64,000 nt of DNA from Flavobacteriales bacterium (GCA_025451235.1 JANWKT010000044.1:25336-89335); one strand, 5' to 3'; shown: positions 17,360 to 26,786, counted from the stretch's first letter. Notes: generated by a model from the sequence alone, not told the origin. A program made the numbers and translations.

Positions 17360-19120
17360 CTATTTCACCAATATCCTCTTTTTTACGGATGCATGAGAAC
17401 TGCCCACTTCAACAATATAGGTTCCTGGACTTACCTGAAGATTGATCAGTTGCAGGTTACTGGTTAAAGCAGACGTATAGATCCTTTTACCTAATATATC
17501 ATAGATATAAATATAGCTGGTCACATCTATCGTTGGGCATCCAACATAAAAATATCCAGTGCTTGGATTTGGATAAATGGAAACATCCATATTGTTCGTA
17601 TTTTCTATCCCTGCACATCCAATAACAAAAATGCTGGCTGTATCCATATTGGTACAACCATTACTATCCGTATAAGTATAGGTAATCGGATAGACCCCTG
17701 CACCAATCCCAGGATCAAAACTTCCTGCCGTTACTCCTGTTCCTGCATAGGTTCCCCCTGCAGGTAAACCTGTGGTTAATGCGAATGCTGCAGTTGTGGT
17801 ACAAACTGTATCCAAAACCAAATCAAATGAAACGGATGGTAATGCATTGATGATAACATTTATTGTATCATAATTAAAACAACCTTCTGGAGATGAAACC
17901 TGAACATCATACACCCCTGAATTGGTAATCAGGATAGTTTGTGTAGTATCAGCGGTATTCCAAACAAAACTAATTCCATTGCTGGTAGCAGTAATTGATC
18001 CACTGTCACAAAATGCAATGTCAGGACCCAAACTAACTGTAGGAATTGAATTGACAACAATATTTATCGTATCTGCGGCCATACAGTTTTGTGGGTTTAC
18101 CAGACTCACTGCATACATTCCGGAGGAAGTAACATTGATCATTTGAACGGTGTCAGCTGTATTCCACAAATAGGTACTTCCAGCATTGCCTGCATCAAGA
18201 ACAATGGGTCCGCAATAAGCACTATCGGGTCCGAGGTTAACAGAAAATGCCCCATTAAAAGTATACGTAGGAGCCGGTGTAACATTGTTCTTGGTATAAT
18301 ACCAAAGATCCGGATAACCATAATGATAATTGGTCAATGTATTGGTGGGAAAAGTATTCTGTGAGCAACCATTACAATACCGCATATCGATATAAGTAAG
18401 GTGCTGGCCAATTTGAGAAGAGGTACCAAAATAATATCCGTCGCTGGCCCCTTGAAATAACTGCAGTACATATATAGTACTCTGGGTAAGCCATATCGGA
18501 TTAGGTAGGCTTCCATAGCTGTATTGGGCCGCAGGACCTGATACCTGGATCTGCTGAATAACAGCTTGTGTAGTATTGTCAAATAAGGTAACATATCTGG
18601 TGGTTCCGGTAGGTTCTCTTTTACCAAAATCAGTAACAAGGATATCCTGAGTAGGAGAAAAGCGAAACCCCCTTTGGCTATTACCCACTCCACCAGCACC
18701 TCCGGAGGCAACACTATCTGTTGAAGAATGCGGGCCGAGAAAGGTTCCATTCACTGCCGAAGCGGTAAGAGCTGATGAATTTCCATAGAACATAAAGATA
18801 TTCTGGGTCTGACTGGCAAACAACGTATCAATTTTTACCCATACCACTGTAGTAGGGGTATTGATCCCTGATTCAATCCAATAGTTGAGATTGGCGGTAT
18901 CACATAAGGTTCCAAAACGGAGGTCGCTCCCATCCATATTCATTTCTCCATTTGAAATCAAAGTTTGTGAATCAAATGTAATTTGCAGCTGATAGTTCGC
19001 AATGGTAGCTCCTGAATTTTCAGTAACGGCAATTACATTCGTATGATTCCAGCCAGCGGGTTGCGAAAATGCAACCGAAAAAGTAAACCATGCTGTTACA
19101 AGGGTAAAGATTCTTTTCAT
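17360..19120 (-). CDS. T9SS-secreted protein with DUF2341-like and PKD/Ig-like domains
   Basis: The product has 586 residues. Signal peptide MKRIFTLVTAWFTFSVAFSQ. Residues of about 25-120 resemble a DUF2341-type domain (NYQLQITFDSQTLI, GSDLRFGTLCDT, WVKIDTLFASQTQNIFMFYG). A middle beta domain follows. Then come repeats with LGPD.AYC / LGPDIAFCDSG and YLWNTADTVQMI / FVWNTADTTQTIL, typical Ig-like repeats of Bacteroidota adhesins, and a GTYAGTGV..G.FDP unit. The end is a T9SS sorting domain (SIYPNPSTGYFYV, IYDILGKRIYT, PGTYIVEV). It is probably a cell-surface adhesin or carbohydrate-associated protein. It is divergent from the T9SS metalloprotease gene and has its own TATCTTTG promoter box. Confidence 0.88.
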   Translation of the reverse strand: MKRIFTLVTAWFTFSVAFSQPAGWNHTNVIAVTENSGATIANYQLQITFDSQTLISNGEMNMDGSDLRFGTLCDTANLNYWIESGINTPTTVVWVKIDTLFASQTQNIFMFYGNSSALTASAVNGTFLGPHSSTDSVASGGAGGVGNSQRGFRFSPTQDILVTDFGKREPTGTTRYVTLFDNTTQAVIQQIQVSGPAAQYSYGSLPNPIWLTQSTIYVLQLFQGASDGYYFGTSSQIGQHLTYIDMRYCNGCSQNTFPTNTLTNYHYGYPDLWYYTKNNVTPAPTYTFNGAFSVNLGPDSAYCGPIVLDAGNAGSTYLWNTADTVQMINVTSSGMYAVSLVNPQNCMAADTINIVVNSIPTVSLGPDIAFCDSGSITATSNGISFVWNTADTTQTILITNSGVYDVQVSSPEGCFNYDTINVIINALPSVSFDLVLDTVCTTTAAFALTTGLPAGGTYAGTGVTAGSFDPGIGAGVYPITYTYTDSNGCTNMDTASIFVIGCAGIENTNNMDVSIYPNPSTGYFYVGCPTIDVTSYIYIYDILGKRIYTSALTSNLQLINLQVSPGTYIVEVGSSHASVKKRILVK

Positions 19121-19137
19121 GATGGTGAGATTTAAAA

Positions 19138-19145
19138 CAAAGATA
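19138..19145 (-). promoter_or_regulatory. -7 element of the DUF2341-like T9SS gene
   Basis: The minus strand reads TATCTTTG, a perfect TAnnTTTG, 17 nt before the ATG at 19120. Confidence 0.45.
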
Positions 19146-19330
19146 ATAAACTAGCACTGGCTATGAAGCCCCCCAACAAGAGTTTGGATGAATAGGAGCA
19201 TTAGATATCAACTATGCTCCCCCAGCATATAATTGTAAAATAGTATGTTAGATATATTCCGGTTCATTTTCTTGTCCCTCTCCAACAAATTTCATAAATT
19301 GGTCATTGGAACCTATCCTTAGAAAAAGAA

Positions 19331-19358
19331 TGCAAGTTTATTTTTAAATAAACTTGCA
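19331..19358 (+). promoter_or_regulatory. 28-nt perfect palindrome upstream of the metalloprotease gene
   Basis: TGCAAGTTTATTT (19331-19343) and AAATAAACTTGCA (19346-19358) are perfect 13-bp arms around TT. The palindrome ends 23 nt before the ATG at 19382 and is followed by GGCATTTTTT and the AAGGAAG ribosome site. No plus-strand gene ends upstream, so it is more likely an operator, an attenuator or a 5'-UTR hairpin than an ordinary terminator. Confidence 0.55.
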
Positions 19359-19381
19359 GGCATTTTTTAAAAGGAAGATTT

Positions 19382-21499
19382 ATGAATAAGAAATTTAGCG
19401 CAACACTGTTCTTACTTGGTTGGTTTTTTGTTGGTTTTTTGCAGGCACAAAGTTGCATGCTCTATCCCGTTAGCTTATCACAAAGGATCCATAATGCTTC
19501 CATAGTAGTGGAAGGTAAAGTAGTCGACAAAACATCATATTGGAATGATGCCCATACCCAGATCCTCACTGCTTATTTTATTGAAGTATACAAAGTATTT
19601 AAAGGAAATCAGGTTCCTGATACGGTCGCCTTCGTAACACAAGGAGGACAAGTAGGTTTAGAAATATTGAAAGTGGAGCCTGGGATCGAATTTAATCCCG
19701 GAGATTACGGAGTATTTACGTTGGATGAGTTAAGCACAGATTTTGTAAATATAGGCATAACCGCCAGTTGGAACCATGTTGATTTTTACAGGGATTATGG
19801 ATGGTCCCAAGCTTTCATATCGATCAACGAAGGGATCGTGCATGATATTTTTTATAACTATAAGGACAATCTTCTGCAAAATTTATACGAAACCATGTTC
19901 GATATCATGGGCATTTCATCCTATACAGAACTCAAACAAACCCCTGATGAATATTTAATGCCTTCACCTGGTGAATTAAAAGCTATTACTGGTTTTAGTC
20001 CGGCTAATGTTACGGCCGGCACATTAGGTCCTGCGGGTGTATTAACCATCAATGGAGTAGGATTTGGAGCAGTGAGGGGAACAGGGTTGGTGAGATTCAG
20101 AAACGCAGATGATGGAGGGGCCACCTTTGTAAATGTGGGAACAGACCTGCTCACCGATTTTATTTCATGGAGCGATGTGCAGGTGGTGGTTCGTGTTCCT
20201 TCGGGAGCTGGAACCGGAACTTTTCAGTTAATCACCAACGGAGGAGGCTCTACGTTTACAAGTGGAACTGCGGTGGTGGTGGATTATAATGCTTTAGATA
20301 TCATCTTCGATCCGGGAACAGGATTTCAACGCTATGAACCGGATCTGGTAAATGATAACGGAGTTGCTGTGGGTGATTATACCCTCACTTTCAATACTGG
20401 TTTTTTTGGCAACGCTCCGGCCGTCGCTTCATTCCGTGATGCATTAGCCAATTGGGTATTTAGAACAGGTGTAAATTTTGTAGATGCCGGTGCAGCTACA
20501 AGCGCTATTGCAGCCAATGCGGGTGGTGATGGAGTGAACATAGTTACTTTTAATGCTGCTTTAGGTGTTGGCGTATTAGGTGTATCTTTCAGTTCATGGA
20601 ATGGTTGTTTCAGTGGCGGTGGTCTGCATTGGTTCCTGCTTGATGTAGATTTATTATTTGACCCTACGCCCGGTGCAGGTACTTGGTATTTTGGTTGCCC
20701 GGAAGTAGGCATCGCAGGTGCTCAATTTGATTTTGAATCCGTTGCAGTGCATGAACTGGGGCATCACCATCAATTAGGACATATCATCAACGCTGCAGGT
20801 GTAATGCATTTTTCCATTGCAAACGGTCAGGTTAAAAGATTGATTGCACCCAATGATGAAGCAGGTGGTGATTACGAAATGGTTCATAGTATGATCGCTA
20901 ATCCTTGTGGTCCTGCAGCCATGACTTTCCTTGCGGGTCCTCCACCTGTATGTGCTCCCTTGCCAGTAGAATTGGTTTCTTTTGATGCCGTTGTGAATGA
21001 AAGAGAAGAAGTCGAACTTTCATGGACCACTGCATCTGAGATCAACAATGATTATTTTAAGATCCAACGGTCTACTAACCTGATTGATTTTTTTGATATA
21101 GCTGAAGTAAATGGAGCAGGGAACTCATCAGTTCCTCTTAATTATACATTTACTGACATGGAGCCTTTTGATGGAATATCCTATTATAGGTTACATCAGG
21201 TTGATTTTAACGGACAATTTTCCAATACCGCCTATAAAGCGGTATCCATTGGTCACGACGATGTTCCTTTGTTAAGCATTATACCAAATCCAGCCCATGA
21301 TTTTATTACACTTCAATTTTCCGATCATCATAGCCATGAGGTGAAAATATATGATGGTTCCGGAAAATTACTTTTGATAAGAAATGCCAACCCAGGAGAT
21401 TTGATCGATATTGAAGATCTTGCCAATGGGTTTTATTTTATCCAGGCAATGACAGCCCATGGAAAAATCAACACCGGAAAGTTCTTGATTTCTCATTGA
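19382..21499 (+). CDS. T9SS-secreted metzincin-like protease with IPT/TIG domain
   Basis: The product has 705 residues. Signal peptide MNKKFSATLFLLGWFFVGFLQAQ. Residues of about 25-180 form a beta domain with a conserved VVEGKVV strand. An IPT/TIG domain follows at about 202-300 (ITGFSPANVTAG, LTINGVGFG). The protease-like domain has zinc motif HELGHHHQLGH (His457, Glu458, His461, His467) and a Met-turn VMHF with Met475. The usual metzincin Gly at motif position 8 is Gln. At about 525-620 lies the shared module VELVSFDAVV..ELSWTTASEINNDYF, and the end is a T9SS sorting domain (SIIPNPAHDFITLQF, LANGFYFIQAM). The protein is expected at the surface or outside the cell. The substrate is unknown. 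Confidence 0.88.
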   Translation: MNKKFSATLFLLGWFFVGFLQAQSCMLYPVSLSQRIHNASIVVEGKVVDKTSYWNDAHTQILTAYFIEVYKVFKGNQVPDTVAFVTQGGQVGLEILKVEPGIEFNPGDYGVFTLDELSTDFVNIGITASWNHVDFYRDYGWSQAFISINEGIVHDIFYNYKDNLLQNLYETMFDIMGISSYTELKQTPDEYLMPSPGELKAITGFSPANVTAGTLGPAGVLTINGVGFGAVRGTGLVRFRNADDGGATFVNVGTDLLTDFISWSDVQVVVRVPSGAGTGTFQLITNGGGSTFTSGTAVVVDYNALDIIFDPGTGFQRYEPDLVNDNGVAVGDYTLTFNTGFFGNAPAVASFRDALANWVFRTGVNFVDAGAATSAIAANAGGDGVNIVTFNAALGVGVLGVSFSSWNGCFSGGGLHWFLLDVDLLFDPTPGAGTWYFGCPEVGIAGAQFDFESVAVHELGHHHQLGHIINAAGVMHFSIANGQVKRLIAPNDEAGGDYEMVHSMIANPCGPAAMTFLAGPPPVCAPLPVELVSFDAVVNEREEVELSWTTASEINNDYFKIQRSTNLIDFFDIAEVNGAGNSSVPLNYTFTDMEPFDGISYYRLHQVDFNGQFSNTAYKAVSIGHDDVPLLSIIPNPAHDFITLQFSDHHSHEVKIYDGSGKLLLIRNANPGDLIDIEDLANGFYFIQAMTAHGKINTGKFLISH

Positions 21500-21570
21500 G
21501 CATTTTCTTTTTTTTTTAAAGGAATCCCTCCTTATTGGGTTAAACCCATTATTGTTGTATGCTTCATCAT

Positions 21571-21661
21571 CCGTTGACTAAAGTCGACAGCAGTAACCTT
21601 GATAAATATCTAATTGATTGAAGATCCTTTCTGATCTGTTGCAGTTGACTTTAGTCAACGG
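21571..21661. repeat. palindromic intergenic repeat (GTTGACTTTAGTCAAC type)
   Basis: Arm 21571-21588 and arm 21644-21661 are inverted copies with 17 of 18 bases matching (GTTGACTTTAGTCAACGG on one side). Each arm is itself a short palindrome around CTTTAG/CTAAAG. A shorter relative, GGGCTTTAGTCCC, lies at about 21683-21695. Similar elements occur at 56758-56813. It is probably a REP-like element; no gene is present. Confidence 0.6.
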
Positions 21662-21727
21662 TAAAGAAATTTTATGAAGAAGGGCTTTAGTCCCATCAAC
21701 AAGTCAGCCATCTCCCAAAAATCAAAA

Positions 21728-21755
21728 CTCCCCAAACAACTTGTTGTTTGAGGAG
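21728..21755 (-). terminator. terminator of the act-cta respiratory operon
   Basis: CTCCCCAAACAA (21728-21739) and TTGTTTGAGGAG (21744-21755) pair at 11 of 12 positions around CTTG. On the minus strand the stem is followed by TTTTGATTTTT, just after the ctaD stop codon. Confidence 0.7.
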
Positions 21756-21782
21756 CTTTGAAAATCCAAAATCTAAAATAAA

Positions 21783-23624
21783 TTATGGGTGCTTGTAATC
21801 TTCCAGCTGCTTGGTCTCTTCCTCAGTTAAAGGAGTATCCTGGGTTACAAAATCCTCTTCTCTACCAGGCAAGCTATAATCATAAGGCCAACGGTGTACG
21901 GTTGGAATTTCACCTGGCCAGTTACCATGTAAATGTTCTACGGGTGCAGTCCACTCCAGGGTAGTTGAGTTCCATGGGTTTTTAGGTGCCCTTGGGCCTT
22001 TGATCGCACTGTAAATAAAGTTGAAGAAGAAGATAAGCTGAGCTGATCCGCCAACGAATGCAAAACATGAGATCACTTGGTTAATATCCGCAAATCCCTG
22101 GAATATTTCGAAGGAAGTATAGTTATAATACCTACGTGGTACACCGGCAAGCCCAATGTAGTGCATAGGGAAAAATACTCCGTAAGCACCTACCAGGGTC
22201 AACCAGAAATGTACATATCCTAATTTATTATTCATCATTCGTCCAAACATCCGCGGGAACCAATGGTATACTCCGGCAAATGTTCCGAACATCGAAGCAA
22301 CTCCCATTACAATGTGGAAGTGAGCCACCACGAAATATGTATTGTGAAGATTTACGTCGAGGGCCGAGTCAGCAAGTACCAATCCGGTTACACCACCTGT
22401 AATAAACAGGGATACCACACCGATGGCGAAAAGCATACCTGGTGTAAACCTGATATTTCCCCTCCATAGGGTAGTGATATAGTTAAATGCCTTGATCGCC
22501 GATGGGATCGCAATCAACAAGGTAGTAAATACGAATACAGATCCAAGGAATGGATTCATACCGGTAATGTACATATGGTGACCCCAAACGATGAAGGATA
22601 AGAAAGCGATGGCCAGCAATGAAGCAATCATTGCCCTGTATCCGAAAATAGGTTTACGTGAGTTAACCGACAATACCTCCGAAGTAATTCCCAACGACGG
22701 GATCAAAATGATATATACCTCAGGGTGACCCAAGAACCAGAACAAGTGCTGGAATAAAATCGGGCTTCCACCGGTTTGCTCCAATGCTTGTCCGCTTACA
22801 AAAATATCCGATAAGTAGAAGCTGGTTCCTAAACTTCTGTCGAAGATCAATAAAAGACCTGCGGATAAAAGTACAGGGAAAGACATCAATGCAAGAATAG
22901 CCGTAATTAAGAAGGCCCAAACCGTTAGTGGAAGTTTGGTCATCGACATCCCTTTTGTACGAAGGTTAACAACTGTAGTAATATAATTCAATCCTCCCAA
23001 TAGCACCGAAACAACGAAGGCAACGATCGAGAATAACCAAAGGGTCATCCCCAATCCTGAACCTGGTGCAGCTTGCGGTAAAGCAGACAATGGAGGATAA
23101 ACTACCCATCCACCCGAGGCCCCGCCGGTTTCGACGAAGAGAGAGATCAACATTAAAAAGCTTGATATAAAGAAGAACCAATACGACAGCATATTCAGGA
23201 AGGGTGCTGCCATATCCCTGGCTCCACATTGCAATGGAATAAGTAAGTTAGAGAACGTACCACTCAATCCTGCAGTTAATACCATGAATACGATAATGGT
23301 TCCGTGGATGGTTACTGCAGTGAGGTAAAAGTTCGGGTCCATAATACCACCTGGAGCCCACTTACCAAGAAACGTTTCAAGGATCGGGTTGGGTTGGTTA
23401 GGCCAACCTAACTGCATACGGAAGAACATACTCAACATCATCCCCACAAATCCCATGATCATACCTGTGATCAGAAACTGCTTGGAGATCATTTTATGAT
23501 CCTGGCTGAAAATGTATTTGGTAATGAAAGAGTCCTTGTGTACATGGTGCTCATCATGACCATGTACGTGATCATGGTGGTCCTTTGTGTGGCTGTCTAC
23601 GTGTGTAGTGTGCATATCACTCAT
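21783..23624 (-). CDS. ctaD: cytochrome c oxidase subunit I (aa3-type)
   Basis: The product has 613 residues with about 12 membrane helices and holds heme a and the heme a3-CuB site where O2 is reduced. The motifs present are TIHGTIIVFMVLTA (heme a His), GHPEVYIILIP (CuB His, cross-linked Tyr and D-channel Glu of type A oxidases), WGHHMYITGM (CuB His pair) and HNTYFVVAHFHIVMG (heme a3 and heme a His). The N-terminal 30 residues are His-rich (11 His), which is unusual. It is the last gene of the operon actA-F-ctaC-ctaD. Subunits III and IV are not encoded in this window. Confidence 0.97.
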   Translation of the reverse strand: MSDMHTTHVDSHTKDHHDHVHGHDEHHVHKDSFITKYIFSQDHKMISKQFLITGMIMGFVGMMLSMFFRMQLGWPNQPNPILETFLGKWAPGGIMDPNFYLTAVTIHGTIIVFMVLTAGLSGTFSNLLIPLQCGARDMAAPFLNMLSYWFFFISSFLMLISLFVETGGASGGWVVYPPLSALPQAAPGSGLGMTLWLFSIVAFVVSVLLGGLNYITTVVNLRTKGMSMTKLPLTVWAFLITAILALMSFPVLLSAGLLLIFDRSLGTSFYLSDIFVSGQALEQTGGSPILFQHLFWFLGHPEVYIILIPSLGITSEVLSVNSRKPIFGYRAMIASLLAIAFLSFIVWGHHMYITGMNPFLGSVFVFTTLLIAIPSAIKAFNYITTLWRGNIRFTPGMLFAIGVVSLFITGGVTGLVLADSALDVNLHNTYFVVAHFHIVMGVASMFGTFAGVYHWFPRMFGRMMNNKLGYVHFWLTLVGAYGVFFPMHYIGLAGVPRRYYNYTSFEIFQGFADINQVISCFAFVGGSAQLIFFFNFIYSAIKGPRAPKNPWNSTTLEWTAPVEHLHGNWPGEIPTVHRWPYDYSLPGREEDFVTQDTPLTEEETKQLEDYKHP

Positions 23625-23649
23625 ATTAATATCTTTTATCTACCTGTTA

Positions 23650-24885
23650 TTAATGTGGATTATTCATTGTAACTACTGGAACTGAATCAGCTTTTACTGT
23701 TGCCGAATCAGGTACAGTTACTTCGGGCATCAACCCAGCCCTAAATGTTTTTTGTCCTTTCATCCATTTGTCCCAATCCTCCTGGGTATCTACCACAATT
23801 TTCATCTGCATGTTAAAGTGAGCTGCTCCGCAAACATTGTTACATAGCAATAAATAATCAAAAGTGGGTTTTCCTAATTTATCTCTCATTTCGGCTGTAG
23901 TAACAATCGGCATAAATGTAAACCTGGTTTGTACACCTGGTACACTATACATCTGAACCCTGAAATGAGGGAAATATACAGAGTGCAATACATCCTGCGA
24001 ACGGATTTGCAATTCTATTGTTCTGTTCACCGGTAAATGGATCTCTTGTTGTAAAACCACATCATCATATCCGGTGGTAAATTTTTTATCCTTTACCTGG
24101 TTTTTAAATTCGATCACCCGTTGGATCTGGAAATTTTTCCGTCTGCGGGCAGTTTTCAACTCTCCGTATTTTTTCTTGTTCGGGAACGAAAACTTCAATA
24201 AGGAATCCAGTTCAGCCAGGTCTTTTCTGCATTTTGCCAATTGCCGGTCGATGGTTTCCGGAGTGATCACCCCTAAAATATTATCGTCGGAGATCATGGT
24301 GAAATTCGCATCTCCCAAAGTTTTGTCCTCTCCCGAAAAACGGGCTGTCCAATCAAACTGACGTGAATAGATCTCAATCGTTAATTTATTCGGATCATTT
24401 TCCGGCCACATTTGCAGGTTCCAAACGATCAATCCTTTTCCGATCAAAAATACAAGTACGATGGCTGGTAAAACGGTCCATACGATCTCAAGTTTGGTGT
24501 TATGGGCAAAGTGGGCCGCACGGCGTTTTTTGTTATACCGGTATTTATAGGCAAACCACATTAAGAAAACCTGGCAAATAAGAAAAGCGATGCTGATCAC
24601 CACGAAGTTCAAATGCAAAAGCTTGTCAACCTCGATACCATGCTTAGATGCATTCGGTAACATGGTGGCCGGATGATAATATTTATGGTTAAGGAAAAAG
24701 AACATCCCACTTAAGCCCACTAATGATAATAATACCAACAGGGCATTCATGTTGTTTTCCGACTCACTGATCTCGTAAGGCTCCTTGCCCCTTAATTTAG
24801 CTGCCAGATCAAATACTTTCATTAACCTGAAAGAGGTAAGAATTGTGAGGAGTATAACCAGTATTAGCAGAATATTCATGTACAT
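23650..24885 (-). CDS. ctaC: cytochrome c oxidase subunit II
   Basis: The product has 411 residues. There are about four hydrophobic segments in the first 150 residues, more than the usual two, then a periplasmic cupredoxin domain. The CuA site is present as CNNVCGAAHFNM (Cys, Cys, His, Met) with the upstream His in VLHSVYFPHF. The Glu usually found between the two Cys (CxExC) is Asn. A charged helical insertion at about 200-265 separates two parts of the cupredoxin domain. It receives electrons from the act complex or cytochrome c and passes them to subunit I. It is 25 nt from ctaD. Confidence 0.95.
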   Translation of the reverse strand: MYMNILLILVILLTILTSFRLMKVFDLAAKLRGKEPYEISESENNMNALLVLLSLVGLSGMFFFLNHKYYHPATMLPNASKHGIEVDKLLHLNFVVISIAFLICQVFLMWFAYKYRYNKKRRAAHFAHNTKLEIVWTVLPAIVLVFLIGKGLIVWNLQMWPENDPNKLTIEIYSRQFDWTARFSGEDKTLGDANFTMISDDNILGVITPETIDRQLAKCRKDLAELDSLLKFSFPNKKKYGELKTARRRKNFQIQRVIEFKNQVKDKKFTTGYDDVVLQQEIHLPVNRTIELQIRSQDVLHSVYFPHFRVQMYSVPGVQTRFTFMPIVTTAEMRDKLGKPTFDYLLLCNNVCGAAHFNMQMKIVVDTQEDWDKWMKGQKTFRAGLMPEVTVPDSATVKADSVPVVTMNNPH

Positions 24886-24910
24886 CTCTCTATAATTTTA
24901 AATATCAATA

Positions 24911-26095
24911 TTAAATATGATGTTGTTTCGCCTCATTAAGGAATGGATGGTTCTTAGGAACCAGCGCATGTTTGCTTAATGAATTAAGTACTACAAATAA
25001 AAATAAGCCAAGGAAACCTGCAAACATTCCTAACTCGGTAAAACCAATTGACCATTTATCTTTTATTGTACCTGGCATAATTACCTGGAACCAATCCAAA
25101 TAATGTCCGAATAAAATAATACAAGCTGCAAAAGTTACATAGCCATATCTTCTTTTTGATTTTCTTCCCATTAGGAATATCAATGGGAATACAAAGTTTA
25201 ACACCAAAGCAGTTAAGGTTACAAATCTATAGTTGGTACTAAACCTTTCAAGGAAATAATTGATCTCTTCAGGAAGATTTACATACCAGATCAGCATATA
25301 CTGTCCAAACCATACATAGGTCCAGAAAATACTGAAGGCAAATATCAGTTTGGTTAAATCGTGAATATGATTTTCATTTACCCATGGCATTAAGCCCTGG
25401 CGTTTCAAATGCAAAGTAATCAGGGTAACCATACAAAGTCCGGAAACGAACATCCCTGCGAATGTATACCATCCGAACATGGTAGAGAACCAGTGTGCAT
25501 CGATCGACATTAAGAAATCCCATGCAGCGGTAGATGAAGTTACTCCAAACAATACCAAGAAAATAGAGCTGGCAATCATAGATTTCCTATGATTCCCTAA
25601 ACCACCGATGATATCTTCTTGTCTTGACCATTTGCGAAGCATATAAGAAAAGCCCCACCATATAGCAATATAACCGATTACACGGCCAATAAAAAATCCA
25701 TTGTTTAACCAGGTCTTTTTACCGGAATTAAGATATACACGGTCAGTTTTCTGAAATTCAGGATCCATCCATTCCCAGATCTTAAACGTTTCGCTGGTGG
25801 AGAACATATCAAAAACCACCAATCCCAATAGCAAGAACATGCCAATCGGTAGAAATGAAGCAAATGCTTCAGGAACTCTTTTTACTGCTGAATACCAACC
25901 TCCCTGACCAGCATAATGCACAGCAATAAATACCGTACCGCCAATAGATATGGCAGTAAAAATAAAGGCATTCAATAATAAATTAGGTAACAATCTCTCC
26001 GGTGTAGCTACTGCTCCGTAAATGATCGCAGCCAATCCTATTACCGCCAGGACGATAGTTAAAATCTTTGTTTTTCCGCCGAATGTATAGTTCAT
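24911..26095 (-). CDS. actF: alternative complex III subunit ActF (quinol:cytochrome c oxidoreductase membrane subunit)
   Basis: The product has 394 residues and about ten membrane helices. It resembles ActC/ActF-type integral subunits: two large extracytoplasmic loops, the segment DFLMSIDAHWFSTMFGWYTFAG and the later HYLDWFQVIMPG. In ACIII, ActC and ActF form the membrane core. It is next to actE (22 nt) and ctaC (25 nt). The assignment rests on family features and fixed gene order. Confidence 0.92.
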   Translation of the reverse strand: MNYTFGGKTKILTIVLAVIGLAAIIYGAVATPERLLPNLLLNAFIFTAISIGGTVFIAVHYAGQGGWYSAVKRVPEAFASFLPIGMFLLLGLVVFDMFSTSETFKIWEWMDPEFQKTDRVYLNSGKKTWLNNGFFIGRVIGYIAIWWGFSYMLRKWSRQEDIIGGLGNHRKSMIASSIFLVLFGVTSSTAAWDFLMSIDAHWFSTMFGWYTFAGMFVSGLCMVTLITLHLKRQGLMPWVNENHIHDLTKLIFAFSIFWTYVWFGQYMLIWYVNLPEEINYFLERFSTNYRFVTLTALVLNFVFPLIFLMGRKSKRRYGYVTFAACIILFGHYLDWFQVIMPGTIKDKWSIGFTELGMFAGFLGLFLFVVLNSLSKHALVPKNHPFLNEAKQHHI

Positions 26096-26117
26096 CTTTA
26101 AAGCTTTTTATTCTAAA

Positions 26118-26774
26118 TTAATGTATTGAATCATTTTGTGCCGCAGTACTGTCAGGTGAAGTTCCTCCACCCTGTAAAGTTTGTACATACATAACTACCT
26201 GCCATCTTTCAAATGCACTTAACTGAGCATTATAAGGTCCCATATTCCCTTTACCATATTGGGTAGCATAAAATATTTGCCCTTCTGTAGCATTCTTCGC
26301 CTGATCAGAGCTATAAGCTGGTGGGAGCAATCCCATATTGCCTCTTTTATCCAACAACTTTACAACCGGTCCATCCGCCATCCCTTTTTTACCATGACAA
26401 GCAATACAATATATATTGTACAATCTTTCTCCCTCGGCCATATTGGCTTCCGTTTTTTGCAAAGGATTTTTTAAGAATGCAATGGCAGAATCTCTTCCTC
26501 CCAATGTATTTGGGTAAGGAAACGGCATGTAATTGATCATTTTCTCTCTGTCGAAAGAATGAGGAATGGTACCCTCCACCTGGTTCTGCATAGTGAGTCC
26601 ATTTGGAAATACATTGTTATCCTCGTAAGCCTTATAAGATTGAGTACGGTACATATCAAATTCTCCCATGTACTCGTAACCCGGGCTATTCTTATCTTTT
26701 TTCTGACAGGATGTTAGCAAAAGAGCCGTGGCTGCTATTGCCATCAAACTGATATTTAATTTGTTCATCTTCAT
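26118..26774 (-). CDS. actE: alternative complex III subunit ActE (lipid-anchored cytochrome c)
   Basis: The product has 218 residues. It is a lipoprotein signal (MKMNKLNISLMAIAATALLLTSC) followed by a class I cytochrome c domain. Heme c attaches at CIACHGKKG, and a Met ligand candidate lies in GKGNMGPY. In known ACIII, ActE is the monoheme subunit that hands electrons on toward the oxidase. It is 12 nt from actD and co-transcribed. An ATG two codons downstream is an equally good start. Confidence 0.95.
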   Translation of the reverse strand: MKMNKLNISLMAIAATALLLTSCQKKDKNSPGYEYMGEFDMYRTQSYKAYEDNNVFPNGLTMQNQVEGTIPHSFDREKMINYMPFPYPNTLGGRDSAIAFLKNPLQKTEANMAEGERLYNIYCIACHGKKGMADGPVVKLLDKRGNMGLLPPAYSSDQAKNATEGQIFYATQYGKGNMGPYNAQLSAFERWQVVMYVQTLQGGGTSPDSTAAQNDSIH

Positions 26775-26786
26775 GTATAGGATGAA

